Shown in pieces: positions 25,673 to 35,284 of a stretch of DNA of 64,000 bases. The position numbers were made by a program, and so were the translations under genes. The notes under the pieces are model-generated. The model worked only from the letters and a program-made list of their open reading frames with translations, was not told the origin of the DNA and made no database searches. Position 1 is the first letter of the stretch, and each line of letters opens with the position of its first letter. The stretch lies in contig JAJRWT010000091.1 in NCBI GenBank assembly GCA_024276675.1, positions 1-64,000 on the forward strand, given 5' to 3'. This stretch comes from Myxococcota bacterium. Lineage in GTDB: Bacteria; Myxococcota_A; UBA796; JAFGLY01.

Positions 25673-25987
25673 CTACACGCAGCTCTTGGGTTTGGGCAGA
25701 CCGCTCACGAGGGCAGCCAGCTTGCCGGGCCCCTTGGGGAAGAGTTGGTACATGTCGCGCATTGACACACCGGCGTTCTTGGTGATTCGACGCAGCCCGG
25801 GGGCCACACCTTTCTCCTTGGCGTCCTTGCGGCAGAACTCGATGACCTTCCAGTGCTTGTCGGTCAACTCGATACCCACGCGGGCGGCCATTTCCAGGGC
25901 GATCTCCCTGTTCCAGGCCGCCGCGTCGGTCATGAAACCGTTGGCGTCCAGTTCGATGGTGTGTCCTGCTATGGTCTCGGTAGGCAT
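25673..25987 (-). CDS. DsrC/TusE-family sulfur carrier with a single C-terminal cysteine
   Basis: This 104-residue protein is a clear DsrC/TusE homologue (HTIELDANGFMTDAAAWNRE, then LTDKHWKVIEF, ending LPKPKSCV). The penultimate Cys that carries persulfide (Cys A) is present. The second conserved Cys of true dissimilatory DsrC is replaced (GPGKLAALVSGLPKP), as in TusE-type carriers. No dsrAB is in the window. The ATG at 25987 has AAGGAG upstream. The protein should accept sulfur from the DsrE-like protein or the SQR-like enzyme encoded next to it. Confidence 0.92.
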   Translation of the reverse strand: MPTETIAGHTIELDANGFMTDAAAWNREIALEMAARVGIELTDKHWKVIEFCRKDAKEKGVAPGLRRITKNAGVSMRDMYQLFPKGPGKLAALVSGLPKPKSCV

Positions 25988-26047
25988 GATGATGCTCCTT
26001 TCTGGTTCTCTATCTTGCATGAAGTAAAAAACTGGTCTGTCAAAGAT

Positions 26048-26770
26048 TCACGGGTGACGACCGCCGAGCTGGCGATGCCTGTTTCGCCCCAGCGCAACGG
26101 GGAAACGCCGGAACATGGCCATGGCCAGACCCAACGCCTGACGCACCTGGGGGTCCTTCAATGCCTTGAGGATCTCCCAGAAACCCAGGGGCTCCGGCGG
26201 TTGCTCGCGCAACACTCCCAGGACATCGTTCACCAGGTTCAATACATCGGGTTGGGTCTGGTTCCGGGTGGTGTTCAAGATGACGGGCATGGCCTGGCCC
26301 AGCTCCTCCAGGTCCCGGGGCGTGAACTCCTCCATGAGATGTTCCACCATCTTCAGGAACTCGGCCCCGTACTGGAAGGCGCCCAGGCGCTCCAGGTGCT
26401 CCAACCTCTCCACCACGGAGTTGAAGATGTCCTTTCCCAGTGGCGTCGAGTCCACCAGGAAGTCATGCAGTGAAACCGCCGTGTCCAACATGTCGGAGAT
26501 GCGACGGGTGTTCCGCAGCAGCTTGCGCGCCAGGTTGGTCAGGTCTTCCAGCTCAAAGTCCTCTTCCACGCAAGCCAACTCCTCCAGGAGGGCCTGGTAG
26601 ATCTCTCTGCCCAGGGGACCGAACTCGTCCACGAGGTCTTCCAGGGCCCGTTGGCGCCGGGAGATCTGCTCCAAGTTGGCATCTACCCGGTCCATCTTGG
26701 CATGGAGAGCCGCAAGTTGCTCCAGGATCTGGCTGTTGGCGATGTCTGTATCCAACGCGGGGGTTTCCAT
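26048..26770 (-). CDS. DUF1641 domain protein
   Basis: The 240-residue, largely helical protein has an N-terminal coiled coil (ILEQLAALHAKMDRVDANLE) and a DUF1641 core near 120-185 (EFLKMVEHLMEEFTPRDLEE). DUF1641 proteins are regularly encoded beside SQR-like or formate-dehydrogenase-like redox enzymes and are thought to be accessory or scaffold proteins, but no activity is established. It starts 4 bp after the SQR-like gene, so the two are translated together. Confidence 0.85.
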   Translation of the reverse strand: METPALDTDIANSQILEQLAALHAKMDRVDANLEQISRRQRALEDLVDEFGPLGREIYQALLEELACVEEDFELEDLTNLARKLLRNTRRISDMLDTAVSLHDFLVDSTPLGKDIFNSVVERLEHLERLGAFQYGAEFLKMVEHLMEEFTPRDLEELGQAMPVILNTTRNQTQPDVLNLVNDVLGVLREQPPEPLGFWEILKALKDPQVRQALGLAMAMFRRFPVALGRNRHRQLGGRHP

Positions 26771-26774
26771 GGTC

Positions 26775-28004
<1,230 letters not shown>

Positions 28005-28053
28005 GCTTAGCTCCTTGCTGGTTTTCCCAAGGTTGGGATCTGGACCACCAAAG

Positions 28054-28070
28054 AAGCACAGAGCGTGCCA
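28054..28070 (-). promoter_or_regulatory. Sigma-54 (RpoN) promoter of the sulfur-relay operon
   Basis: On the minus strand the sequence TGGCACGCTCTGTGCTT has the -24 GG and -12 GC exactly 10 bp apart and a perfect TGGCACG -24 element; the -12 element is TGTGCT rather than TTGCA/T. Transcription would start near 28043, giving a leader of about 40 nt before the GTG of the SQR-like gene. A sigma-54 activator is encoded immediately upstream. Confidence 0.75.
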
Positions 28071-28183
28071 CGAGCAGCCCTTCAGGAAGGAAGGGCTCAA
28101 TACTCTCCCTGCCACGGAGCTTTTCGAGCGTTCTGGCGCAACTGGCCATGGCCTGGGAAGAACACCGGCGGAGGGCTCGTACC

Positions 28184-28217
28184 AACAAACGTTGCAACGT
28201 TTGGCGCAACGTTTGTT
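28184..28217. promoter_or_regulatory. Upstream activator site: inverted repeat with three GCAACGTTTG decamers
   Basis: A perfect 12-bp inverted repeat (aacaaacgttgc / gcaacgtttgtt, arms 28184-28195 and 28206-28217) includes a 16-bp perfect palindrome at 28187-28202. The decamer GCAACGTTTG occurs three times: inverted at 28186-28195 and direct at 28194-28203 and 28206-28215. It lies about 115-145 bp upstream of the sigma-54 promoter and 4 bp from the stop of the regulator gene, the usual place for an enhancer-binding protein. Confidence 0.75.
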
Positions 28218-28220
28218 ACA

Positions 28221-30020
28221 TCAACCAATACGGTATTGTTTCAGCTTTCGCCACAACGTGGTGCGGCTCATGCCGAGATCCTCGGCGGCCTTGCCTTTGC
28301 GAAAACCGTTTCGGCGCAAGGACTCCAGGATCTTCAGGGCTTCGTCCCGCTCTGACTCGCCCAGGTCCCGCGGAATCAGTGAATACAAGGGAGAAGGTTC
28401 CGCCTCGGCTCCAACTCCGGGGGCCAGGCCAAGCTTTGGAACCTGCTGGCGCCAACGCTGTTGGCGGGGCTGGACGATCACTTCGGGAAGGTCCGAGTCG
28501 TGGATGGTCTGCCCCTCGCAGACCGCGTTGGCGTATTCGATGGCGTTGATCAGCTCACGGACGTTGCCGGGCCAGTCATAGGACAGCATGGCTCGCATGG
28601 CCGACGGGGACAGTCGCAGAGCGCGCATGCGGGCACGGCCTATCCGGCCCAGAAAATATCGTATCAGCAGCTCCAGATCCTCTCGGCGCTCCCGAAGGGG
28701 AGGGATTTCGATGGGAACCACCCGCAACCTGTAGTACAGGTCATCACGAAATGTGCGCTCGTTCACCGCCCGGTGGAGATCCACGTTGGTGGCGGCCAGG
28801 ACACGCACGTCAACTCTGCGAACCTTGTTTTCGCCCAGGCGCTCGAAGCTGTGATTCTGGAGGATCCTGAGTAGCTTGACCTGCAGAGGCAGGGGTAGAT
28901 CCCCGATTTCGTCCAGGAAGATCGTACCGCCGTCGGCCACCTCGAAGCGGCCTCTCTTTTCCCGGATAGCGCCGGTGAAAGCACCGCGTGCGTGCCCGAA
29001 AAGCTCACTTTCCAACAGGGCTTCAGGCAAAGCTCCGCAATTGACGACAACGAAAGGCCCCGCCCCCCGGTAGGAACGGGCATGGATGGCGCGTGCCACC
29101 AGCTCCTTGCCGGTGCCGCTTTCTCCGGTGATGAGCACGGTGGCCTCGGTATCGCGAATCTGGTCGATGAGACGAAAGATGCGATGCATGGATGCCGACC
29201 GAGCGATTATGCCCGAAAACCCGGGTATTTCACCATCGTCGACCGGCAGGGCGCCCCGATCTTCGTCGGGGCGGATCATGACCAGCATGGCTGATTCCAC
29301 GTGGCAACCAGAGCCCTCCGGGGCACCGGGCATGGACCCCACCGGCGCCGCCGAAAGCGAAACCGGCACCAGGCGCCCGTCCGAAGCCCTGAGATCGGCG
29401 TGCCAGCCCTCCCGGCGCTCACCGCTCAAGACAGCCGCCCTGAATTCCGCGTCGTCGCCAAACAACGCTTCACCCAGAAGTTCCTGGATGTTCATCTTGT
29501 ACAGGAGTTGGGGAGGATAGCCCATGGCGGCGGGCAAGCCTTCGCTGAAGCGTAGGATGGCGCCCTTGACATCCGTGGCCACGAACCAACGGCCCAGGGC
29601 GAGCAGGATACGATCCAGGCTGGTTTCCGCGGCCATGAGGACGTCCCGGCAGCCAACCTCTTCTTCCTCCCAGACCAATTCCACCGCACCGACGATCTCA
29701 CCCTTGTCATCACGAAGGGCCACTCCGCTCTTCAACACCCCAACCGTGCTGCCGTCCTTGCGGAACAAGGTCAGGGGCACGGCTTGCAGCAGGCCCCTTT
29801 CCATTACGCCGCAGCCCTCGACACAGCGATGGCAACGGATGGCCTCGAGGCAGTGGCGTCTCAGCACCTCGTGGGCGAGGTAGCCAGTGATGCGCTGCGC
29901 CAGCGGCCCGATGGCCACGATGTTCCGCTCGGAGTCAACGGCGAAGCAGCCCTTGTTGGTAAGGCGCTCGATCCATCCCACCGTGGCCTGGTCGGGGATC
30001 AGGAAATGGGGCCTGGGCAT
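28221..30020 (-). CDS. Sigma-54-dependent transcriptional activator (PAS-PAS-AAA-Fis)
   Basis: This 599-residue enhancer-binding protein has two PAS-like sensor domains (about 15-120 and 135-250). The first contains a Cys cluster, CLEAIRCHRCVEGCG. The AAA domain at about 275-500 has GESGTGKE, the sigma-54 contact loop GAFTGA, FLDEIGDLP and the arginine-finger region FRDDLYYRL. A Fis-type helix-turn-helix ends the protein (KGKAAEDLGMSRTTLWRKLK). The ATG at 30020 with GGAGAA upstream is preferred over earlier in-frame starts. It lies just upstream of the sulfur-relay operon, which has a matching promoter, and probably controls it in response to redox or sulfur state. Confidence 0.93.
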   Translation of the reverse strand: MPRPHFLIPDQATVGWIERLTNKGCFAVDSERNIVAIGPLAQRITGYLAHEVLRRHCLEAIRCHRCVEGCGVMERGLLQAVPLTLFRKDGSTVGVLKSGVALRDDKGEIVGAVELVWEEEEVGCRDVLMAAETSLDRILLALGRWFVATDVKGAILRFSEGLPAAMGYPPQLLYKMNIQELLGEALFGDDAEFRAAVLSGERREGWHADLRASDGRLVPVSLSAAPVGSMPGAPEGSGCHVESAMLVMIRPDEDRGALPVDDGEIPGFSGIIARSASMHRIFRLIDQIRDTEATVLITGESGTGKELVARAIHARSYRGAGPFVVVNCGALPEALLESELFGHARGAFTGAIREKRGRFEVADGGTIFLDEIGDLPLPLQVKLLRILQNHSFERLGENKVRRVDVRVLAATNVDLHRAVNERTFRDDLYYRLRVVPIEIPPLRERREDLELLIRYFLGRIGRARMRALRLSPSAMRAMLSYDWPGNVRELINAIEYANAVCEGQTIHDSDLPEVIVQPRQQRWRQQVPKLGLAPGVGAEAEPSPLYSLIPRDLGESERDEALKILESLRRNGFRKGKAAEDLGMSRTTLWRKLKQYRIG

Positions 30021-30065
30021 GGGTTCTCCGGGGGCGCTGCCCCAGGGTGCCATAACATGTTGAAA

Positions 30066-30075
30066 CAAATGTTAC
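30066..30075. promoter_or_regulatory. Possible autoregulatory half-site upstream of the sigma-54 regulator
   Basis: The minus-strand decamer GTAACATTTG matches the GCAACGTTTG decamer of the site at 28184-28217 in 8 of 10 positions. A further degenerate copy lies at its side within the imperfect dyad taacat...atgtta (about 30053-30074). It is 46 bp upstream of the regulator ATG, so the protein may bind its own promoter. The match is inexact. Confidence 0.35.
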
Positions 30076-30158
30076 AACCACCTGCCCCCGACTGGTTCAA
30101 TAGGCCATGCTTGTCGTCTCGACCTGTGCCTCCGCAGCGGCCGAAAGAACGGCCCGGA

Positions 30159-30488
30159 TCAGCCCAGCTTGCCCGCGAGCATGTACGCAATCACCAGGGC
30201 GAACAGGGCGAGAGACTCGGGGAACGCGATGGCCAGAAGCATCGAGATCTGGATCTTGCCCGCTGCCTGGGGATTACGCGCCATGCCTTGCAGGGCTGCC
30301 ATGGCCAGGAGACCCTGCCCGATACCAGCCCCCAACACGGCCAGGCCGATCGCCAGCCCAGCCCCCATACCCACCATGCCCATCCAGTCCCCGGCATCGG
30401 CAGCTTGACCGGTTTCAGCCATGGCCAGGCTCGAATACATAGCGACCACCAGCAGAACAGGCAGCGCGACCAACCATCTCGACTTCAT
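30159..30488 (-). CDS. atpE: F-type ATP synthase subunit c
   Basis: This 109-residue proteolipid has an apparent signal-like leader (ALPVLLVVAMYSSLAMA) followed by two membrane helices, so it is longer than the usual 75-90 residues. Helix one has the Gly-rich GMGAGLAIGLAVLGAGIGQG, the loop has RNPQ, and helix two has the ion-binding Glu in FPESLALFAL. A Gln in helix one (GIGQG) and Ser after the Glu resemble the Na+-ligand set, though the Thr and Tyr of that signature are Leu and Phe. It follows atpB by 60 bp. Confidence 0.93.
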   Translation of the reverse strand: MKSRWLVALPVLLVVAMYSSLAMAETGQAADAGDWMGMVGMGAGLAIGLAVLGAGIGQGLLAMAALQGMARNPQAAGKIQISMLLAIAFPESLALFALVIAYMLAGKLG

Positions 30489-30548
30489 CTTACCTCCAGT
30501 GAAACCATGAACTCTTGCAAAACCAGAAAGCGCCGGCGACCCGCCAGG

Positions 30549-31301
30549 TCAGTGTTCTTCCAGGGGGGCCACGGCCAGCGCGATGTAGTTGGTGGTGAGG
30601 AGCGTAAACACCAGGGCCTGGATGAAGGAGACGAATATACCCAGACCCAGGAGAGGAACAGGCACCATGATTGGCACCAGCCCCGAAAAGAGGCTCATGA
30701 CCATGTGATCGCCGAACATGTTCCCGGCCAGCCTGAGGCTGAGCGCGAAGGGACGTACCAGCAGGCTGATAACTTCCAAGGGAAACATGAAGGGAGCAAA
30801 AAGCAGCAGCGGCCCGGCCATGTGGGCGATGTATCTCCAGCCGTTGCGCATGAGACCGGAGATGTTGAAAACAAGGAACACCACCATGGCCATGGCGGCG
30901 TTGTTGGCCATGCTGGAAGTGGGCGCGACAAAACCAGGCAGAAGACCGGTGAGGTTGCTCACCAGGATGTAGAGGAACAGCCCGGCCAGAAAGGGGAAGT
31001 ACTTGCGGGTGTCTTTCGGACCCAGGACGGCTTCGAAGAAGCTGAGCATGGAATCGGTGTAGATTTCCATCAGGTTGCGGGGCCTGAGATCCGCGTCGGG
31101 AAGCAGGGCTTCGGGGCCACCGGCCGATCGTACACGGTCCAGCTTTCTGCGCGCCAGCCAGGCCAACAAGATGATTATCAGGCAGGCCAACCATGCCGCC
31201 GGCACGACGTAGGCTTCGTGGCGGGCTTCCTCGCCCAGGAATGGGAAGGCGCTTCCATCAGCGATACCCGGAATCAGGTAATACCACGAGAAGTGCTCCA
31301 C
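30549..31301 (-). CDS. atpB: F-type ATP synthase subunit a
   Basis: The 250-residue polytopic subunit a forms the ion half-channels of the membrane sector. The essential Arg is in FALSLRLAGNMFGDH near residue 185, and the C-terminal helix reads FIQALVFTLLTTNYIALAV. The GTG at 31301 shares one base with the stop of atpI and has GGAG upstream; longer readings lack the hydrophobic pattern. No F1 genes or subunit b are in the window, so the ATP synthase genes are split between loci. Confidence 0.93.
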   Translation of the reverse strand: MEHFSWYYLIPGIADGSAFPFLGEEARHEAYVVPAAWLACLIIILLAWLARRKLDRVRSAGGPEALLPDADLRPRNLMEIYTDSMLSFFEAVLGPKDTRKYFPFLAGLFLYILVSNLTGLLPGFVAPTSSMANNAAMAMVVFLVFNISGLMRNGWRYIAHMAGPLLLFAPFMFPLEVISLLVRPFALSLRLAGNMFGDHMVMSLFSGLVPIMVPVPLLGLGIFVSFIQALVFTLLTTNYIALAVAPLEEH

Positions 31302-31681
31302 TAGTTCTCCAGGGTCAACATGCGGGGTCCGCGCAGGATTGCCCACAGGGTCTGCAACATGATGGTGACGGGCACGGAGGAAAAACCGATGAGCAGGGAC
31401 AGCGGCTCGTAACGGGCGAGCAGCAACCACGCCAGCACCAGCATCGCCACCAGGTGCAGCGATCCCAGCAGAATCCAGAAACGAGACGGAGTTTCACCAG
31501 CAGCATGGACAGGCGTGAGCCGCCCGAGCCGCCGGCCTGTCAACCAGAAGCTGAGGAGAACCAGGAGGCCTGAGAACACGATCCCCACGGCGAAGCCGAA
31601 TCCCCGGATCCAGCAGCCCAGGAGTGACGAAACCAGCACCAGGAGGGCCGCGCTAATCAGAGTCCTTCTGGGTCGAATCAT
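31301..31681 (-). CDS. atpI: ATP synthase subunit I-like protein
   Basis: The 126-residue protein has four hydrophobic helices in the AtpI/ATP-synthase-I pattern (LISAALLVLVSSLLGCWIRG; FAVGIVFSGLLVLLSFWL; then two more), preceded by a short basic end. AtpI helps assemble the c-ring. It sits between atpZ and atpB, the usual place, overlapping both. Confidence 0.75.
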   Translation of the reverse strand: MIRPRRTLISAALLVLVSSLLGCWIRGFGFAVGIVFSGLLVLLSFWLTGRRLGRLTPVHAAGETPSRFWILLGSLHLVAMLVLAWLLLARYEPLSLLIGFSSVPVTIMLQTLWAILRGPRMLTLEN

Positions 31682-31895
31682 GGGATTCCATCAACCTGAT
31701 GATGCGGATCAAACGAAACATTCCCGCTGCGAAGCCGAAACAGGCCAGTCCGAAGAGAAAACCCGGCTCGGTTCCCAGGGCCTTGTCCAGCCAGGCACCC
31801 AGAAACAGGCCACCAGCCACCAGCGCTGCCATCTCCATGACCGTGGAAGCCAGGTAGATGGCTTGCCTTGGAATAAGCGGACTTTTCAAGCACAT
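31653..31895 (-). CDS. AtpZ/AtpI-type two-helix membrane protein
   Basis: This 80-residue protein has two transmembrane helices (STVMEMAALVAGGLFLGAWL and FLFGLACFGFAAGMFRLI) with a short polar loop and a charged tail, the pattern of AtpZ, which is thought to work with AtpI in ion supply or c-ring assembly. It overlaps atpI by 29 bp and is the first gene of the operon. Confidence 0.8.
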   Translation of the reverse strand: MCLKSPLIPRQAIYLASTVMEMAALVAGGLFLGAWLDKALGTEPGFLFGLACFGFAAGMFRLIRIIRLMESHDSTQKDSD

Positions 31896-31931
31896 GCCTC
31901 GATGGGAAAGAAAGACAAACCTGGATCATGC

Positions 31932-31960
31932 CGATTATCACGAAGCACATGATACGTCAA
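31932..31960 (-). promoter_or_regulatory. Sigma-70 promoter of the atpZ-atpI-atpB-atpE operon
   Basis: On the minus strand TTGACG (31960-31955) and TAATCG (31937-31932) are 17 bp apart. The start point would be about 30 nt before the atpZ ATG. The remaining 330-bp gap to the rightward GH25-like gene holds no recognised gene. Confidence 0.55.
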
Positions 31961-32224
31961 AGCCCGAAAAAGAACCGGCCAGGGGCGAGGAAGAAACTGC
32001 CGCTGTCAAGATCAGGAAGGAACATGATTGGCGACAGCTCCGGGTTTCGGACTTCCTCCTCGAACGTAGCCGGAAGATCTGTCCCACAAGATTGGGGATT
32101 TCATGTCGCACCCGGGCCTCGTCTTTCCAGCGGACCAGGTACCTCACGGCGTCAATCGACCAACAAAGGCCCATTATGGCTTGGCGCGGATATTGCTGCT
32201 GTTTTGATGTCCCAGGAGGTATGG

Positions 32225-33115
32225 ATGCTGTTTCTGGTTCCGCTCCTTTCGGTCCAATTCGCTCAAGCACAGGATTGCTCCCGTCCGGGGCTCTGCATCG
32301 AAAACGACCTTCGTAGAGCTTTTCAGGCGGGCAGAAGAGGCCGCTTCCGCCCCCCCGCCCCCTGGTTGACCGACGACGGCCAGGACTCGGGCCAGGAGCA
32401 AGACAGTAACGCCTCCCAGGAGCAAGACAGTAACGCCTCCCAGGATGGAACAAACCAGGACTGCACCGACACCCACGAGGCATTCGGGATCGACATCTCC
32501 CACTGGAGCGTGGACCCCAACACCCTGACCGTGGAACAGGAACACGTTGATGCCTGGATCGAAGCCGGGGTCCAACACGCCATCGTCGGGACTCAACGCG
32601 AAGATCGAACCCAGCAGCAGTTGGGTATTCTCAACGAAAACGGCATCAGCACGGATGCCTACGTCTGGCTTCACTGGAACACCGCCAGCCATGGAACCAT
32701 GGAGGAGCAGATCCAGCAGGCGCTCGATATCGTGGATGGCTACGACGTAGGCCGACTATGGCTGGACGTTGAGGAAACTCCCGACGGCCAGACAGCATCG
32801 GACCTGGAAGGCCTGGTCCAGGATGCCATCGATGCCTTCAACGAAGAAGTCCGGGAACGTGGGCTGGACATGGACGTGGGTATCTACAGCGGCTACGGTT
32901 TCTGGACATCGTACATGGGCAACACCGAGGCATTCTCGGATCTCCCTCTGTGGTACGCCCACTACGACAACGATCCATCCTTCGACGACTGGGAAGATCT
33001 CAATTTCGGCGGCTGGGAGGAACCATGGGGTAAGCAATACCAGGGAACCTCGAATCTCAATGATGCCAGCCCCGTCGTAGACCTCAACACCTTCAACCTG
33101 CCCGACTGCGACTAG
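32225..33115 (+). CDS. Secreted GH25-like (lysozyme-type) hydrolase
   Basis: The 296-residue protein begins with a signal peptide (MLFLVPLLSVQFAQA) at the ATG preceded by AGGAGGT 5 nt away. After a linker rich in Asp, Gln and Ser, which includes a duplicated 8-residue unit (EQDSNASQ twice, from a 24-bp exact repeat), the catalytic barrel starts with FGIDISHWSVDP. It shows RLWLDVEETPDG near 180, where the Asp-x-Glu pair matches GH25 muramidases, and LPLWYAHYDNDPSF near 240. It probably cleaves peptidoglycan outside the inner membrane, in remodelling or attack. Longer upstream readings lack a signal. Confidence 0.8.
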   Translation: MLFLVPLLSVQFAQAQDCSRPGLCIENDLRRAFQAGRRGRFRPPAPWLTDDGQDSGQEQDSNASQEQDSNASQDGTNQDCTDTHEAFGIDISHWSVDPNTLTVEQEHVDAWIEAGVQHAIVGTQREDRTQQQLGILNENGISTDAYVWLHWNTASHGTMEEQIQQALDIVDGYDVGRLWLDVEETPDGQTASDLEGLVQDAIDAFNEEVRERGLDMDVGIYSGYGFWTSYMGNTEAFSDLPLWYAHYDNDPSFDDWEDLNFGGWEEPWGKQYQGTSNLNDASPVVDLNTFNLPDCD

Positions 33116-33138
33116 CCACCTCCTCCCGGGGGACCGAC

Positions 33139-34068
33139 GTGCAACTCTTGCTCATGATTGTCGCCTTGAACGGCCCGGTATCAGCCACCGAGTCCACCAG
33201 TCTGGACACCCTTTGGCCCGCCACGCTGCCCTGCGAGGAATTCCTGGCGCTGGAACCAAGAGGCATGCTGGCAGTGCAGAGCTGGAGCGATATACCCATC
33301 GTGGGCACCAGTTCAAAGGATCTCGTTGCTTCCAGACCCTCCGCCCTGCTGCTGTCGGCCGAAGCACAGGTGGGCGACTGGCTTCAGCTCAAGTTGCAAT
33401 GCGCCGACGACCCCCTGCTCTCCCTGAGCTGGCGCTGCGAACCACAGGGTTGCTCCACAGCGGCCACCTTTCGAACCACCGCTCCGACGGTTCCCGAAGC
33501 AGAATACTCCCCGCAATGGGAGTACTCCGGCGATTGCTCCCCTTCATCCCCGGATTGCCAGCCGGTGAGCCTTTCCGCTCTGATGGTACTGGATCCCACG
33601 GACAGAACATCCATGGACCAGCAAGAGGAACAGGCCATTACAGCTCTTGCAAGAACTCTTCTGTCAGACGCATCCCTCACTCTCAAAGCCTGTGATGGCC
33701 TCCCATGCTCTCAAGATCTGCTGGAGTTGGATGAAGCGTTCCAGGAAGCTCTGGATGCCCGGGCATGGAAGCTTGAAGACCTCGTCCCGGATCCTTCCGA
33801 CCAGGACGCTCCCTGGCTGGCCCACATCTCGGGTTCCGGAACTTCCCTGCAGATCTCGATAAGCTGTCACAGCACCAGCTCTCCCAACTGCCGCGTCCAA
33901 CTCGGCAGAAACGGCTCGTTACAAGGTGCCTACCGTGCCGAAACCGATCCTGCACCCATGCGCCAGCTCCAGGTGGAGGGTGGCTACTTCACCCTGATGC
34001 CCGCCACTCCCGGCGGCCCCGTGGTCATGTTCAACGACACGGCCATGGCCATGGACGGGCCGCCATAG
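33139..34068 (+). CDS. Secreted protein of unknown function
   Basis: This 309-residue protein starts at GTG with GGGGGA upstream, 23 bp after the GH25-like gene, and has a short signal sequence (LLLMIVALNGPVSA). The mature protein is Ser/Thr/Pro-rich with about eight cysteines and a beta-rich pattern. I do not recognise a family. Co-directional spacing suggests it is made together with the hydrolase upstream and may be its partner or inhibitor, but that is only inference. Confidence 0.65.
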   Translation: MQLLLMIVALNGPVSATESTSLDTLWPATLPCEEFLALEPRGMLAVQSWSDIPIVGTSSKDLVASRPSALLLSAEAQVGDWLQLKLQCADDPLLSLSWRCEPQGCSTAATFRTTAPTVPEAEYSPQWEYSGDCSPSSPDCQPVSLSALMVLDPTDRTSMDQQEEQAITALARTLLSDASLTLKACDGLPCSQDLLELDEAFQEALDARAWKLEDLVPDPSDQDAPWLAHISGSGTSLQISISCHSTSSPNCRVQLGRNGSLQGAYRAETDPAPMRQLQVEGGYFTLMPATPGGPVVMFNDTAMAMDGPP

Positions 34069-34324
34069 GAGCCCGTCGGGAGCATCGCGAGAGGCTCGCT
34101 GGGCGGTATCTGGCCTTACAACCAGTGTAATGCTCCACGATGCACGATGGCAACCAGGGACCGCCACGGCACGGACTGGCCTGCAGTACAAATTCGGTAT
34201 TCCCCACAGGACCAAGGCTATACGGGGCACCATACCTGGAGCCACATCTCCGCGACGTTCGAGTTTCGGAATTGACCCCTGCTGCGACAATTGATAGAAC
34301 ACATGACTGTGATCGGCAAAACAA

Positions 34325-34330
34325 TATAAT
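34325..34330 (+). promoter_or_regulatory. Perfect -10 element (TATAAT) of the TRAP operon
   Basis: TATAAT at 34325-34330 lies 21 bp before the tatT ATG. The -35 region is poor (catgac with a 17-bp spacer), so an activator may be needed. The ribosome-binding site is AGGAG, 5 nt from the ATG. The 283-bp gap before it (34069-34351) contains no recognised gene. Confidence 0.45.
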
Positions 34331-34351
34331 ACTACCAAGACAGGAGCCTCT

Positions 34352-35218
34352 ATGATGCTGCGGCGCACTCTATTGTTGTTGGCAGCTTGTACGGCACTCG
34401 GCTGTGGTGCCAAACGCAACATGGCCTACCTGGAACAACCAGGCGCGGGGCAAGCCGCCGACGCCGCCATCCTGAGCCAGGCACAGGAAGCCTGGAACGC
34501 TCGCGAGGACCGCAACAGTCTACAAGAGGCCATGACGCTCTACGCGAAGTTGGTGGAGCAGGATCCCAACAACCGCGGCCACATGGAGATACTCGCCCGG
34601 GGGTACTACCTGCTGGGGGTGGGCCACGCCGACTCCCAGGAGGAACTCCTGGCCTACTACGACGCCGGAGCCCGTTGGGGTGAGCGCATCCTCGGCCTCA
34701 ACGACGCCTTCCGCGCCTGCGTCGAGGCTGGCTCGAAGGATTACCAGTGCCTGGAACACGCCACCGCCGAAGACGTCCCCGGCATCTACTGGGCCTACTC
34801 CAATCATGGCAAGTGGGCCGTGGCCATGGGCTTCGCCACAGTGCTCAAGCACAAGAACAAGCTCAAGGCCTTCATCGATCGTGTCTATGAGCTGGACCCG
34901 GACTATTACTACGCCGCTGCCGATCGAGGACTGGGCGCCTACTATGCCAAGGCCCCCAGCTTCGCGGGGGGCGACCTGGACCTGGCCAGGAAGCACTTCG
35001 AAGAATCCCTGGCAGCAGCCCCGGACTACTTCGGCACCAAGGTATTGATGGCCGAGTACTACTGCGTCAAAACCCAGGACAAGCAGCTCTTCACCCAACT
35101 CCTCACCGAGGTCTCCCAGGGTGATCCCGAGATCTACCCGGACGTGGTGGCCATCCAGAAGCTCGAGCAGCAGAACGCTCGCGATCTCCTGGCAAAGGCC
35201 GACGACTTCTTCGAGTAG
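34352..35218 (+). CDS. TatT-family TRAP transporter accessory lipoprotein
   Basis: The 288-residue protein is a lipoprotein (LLAACTALGCGAKRN) of the TatT type, a helical TPR-like fold that in Treponema forms a trimer binding the TRAP solute-binding protein. Typical segments are MTLYAKLVEQDPNNRGHMEI, YYLLGVGHAD and AAADRGLGAYYAKAP. It lies 66 bp upstream of dctP in the same operon. TatT proteins are thought to help hand hydrophobic ligands from the outer membrane to the substrate-binding protein. Confidence 0.88.
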   Translation: MMLRRTLLLLAACTALGCGAKRNMAYLEQPGAGQAADAAILSQAQEAWNAREDRNSLQEAMTLYAKLVEQDPNNRGHMEILARGYYLLGVGHADSQEELLAYYDAGARWGERILGLNDAFRACVEAGSKDYQCLEHATAEDVPGIYWAYSNHGKWAVAMGFATVLKHKNKLKAFIDRVYELDPDYYYAAADRGLGAYYAKAPSFAGGDLDLARKHFEESLAAAPDYFGTKVLMAEYYCVKTQDKQLFTQLLTEVSQGDPEIYPDVVAIQKLEQQNARDLLAKADDFFE

Positions 35219-35284
35219 CCGCAGAACATTTCCGGTTCCACCCAGCGGGTGGCAGCCGCCCCCGCCATGTCCACAGGTGAATCC

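Noticed and set aside
30040..30056. Second sigma-54 promoter before the regulator gene
   Set aside because: TGGCACC followed by a GC pair is present but the two elements are 9 bp apart instead of 10, and the -12 element does not match.
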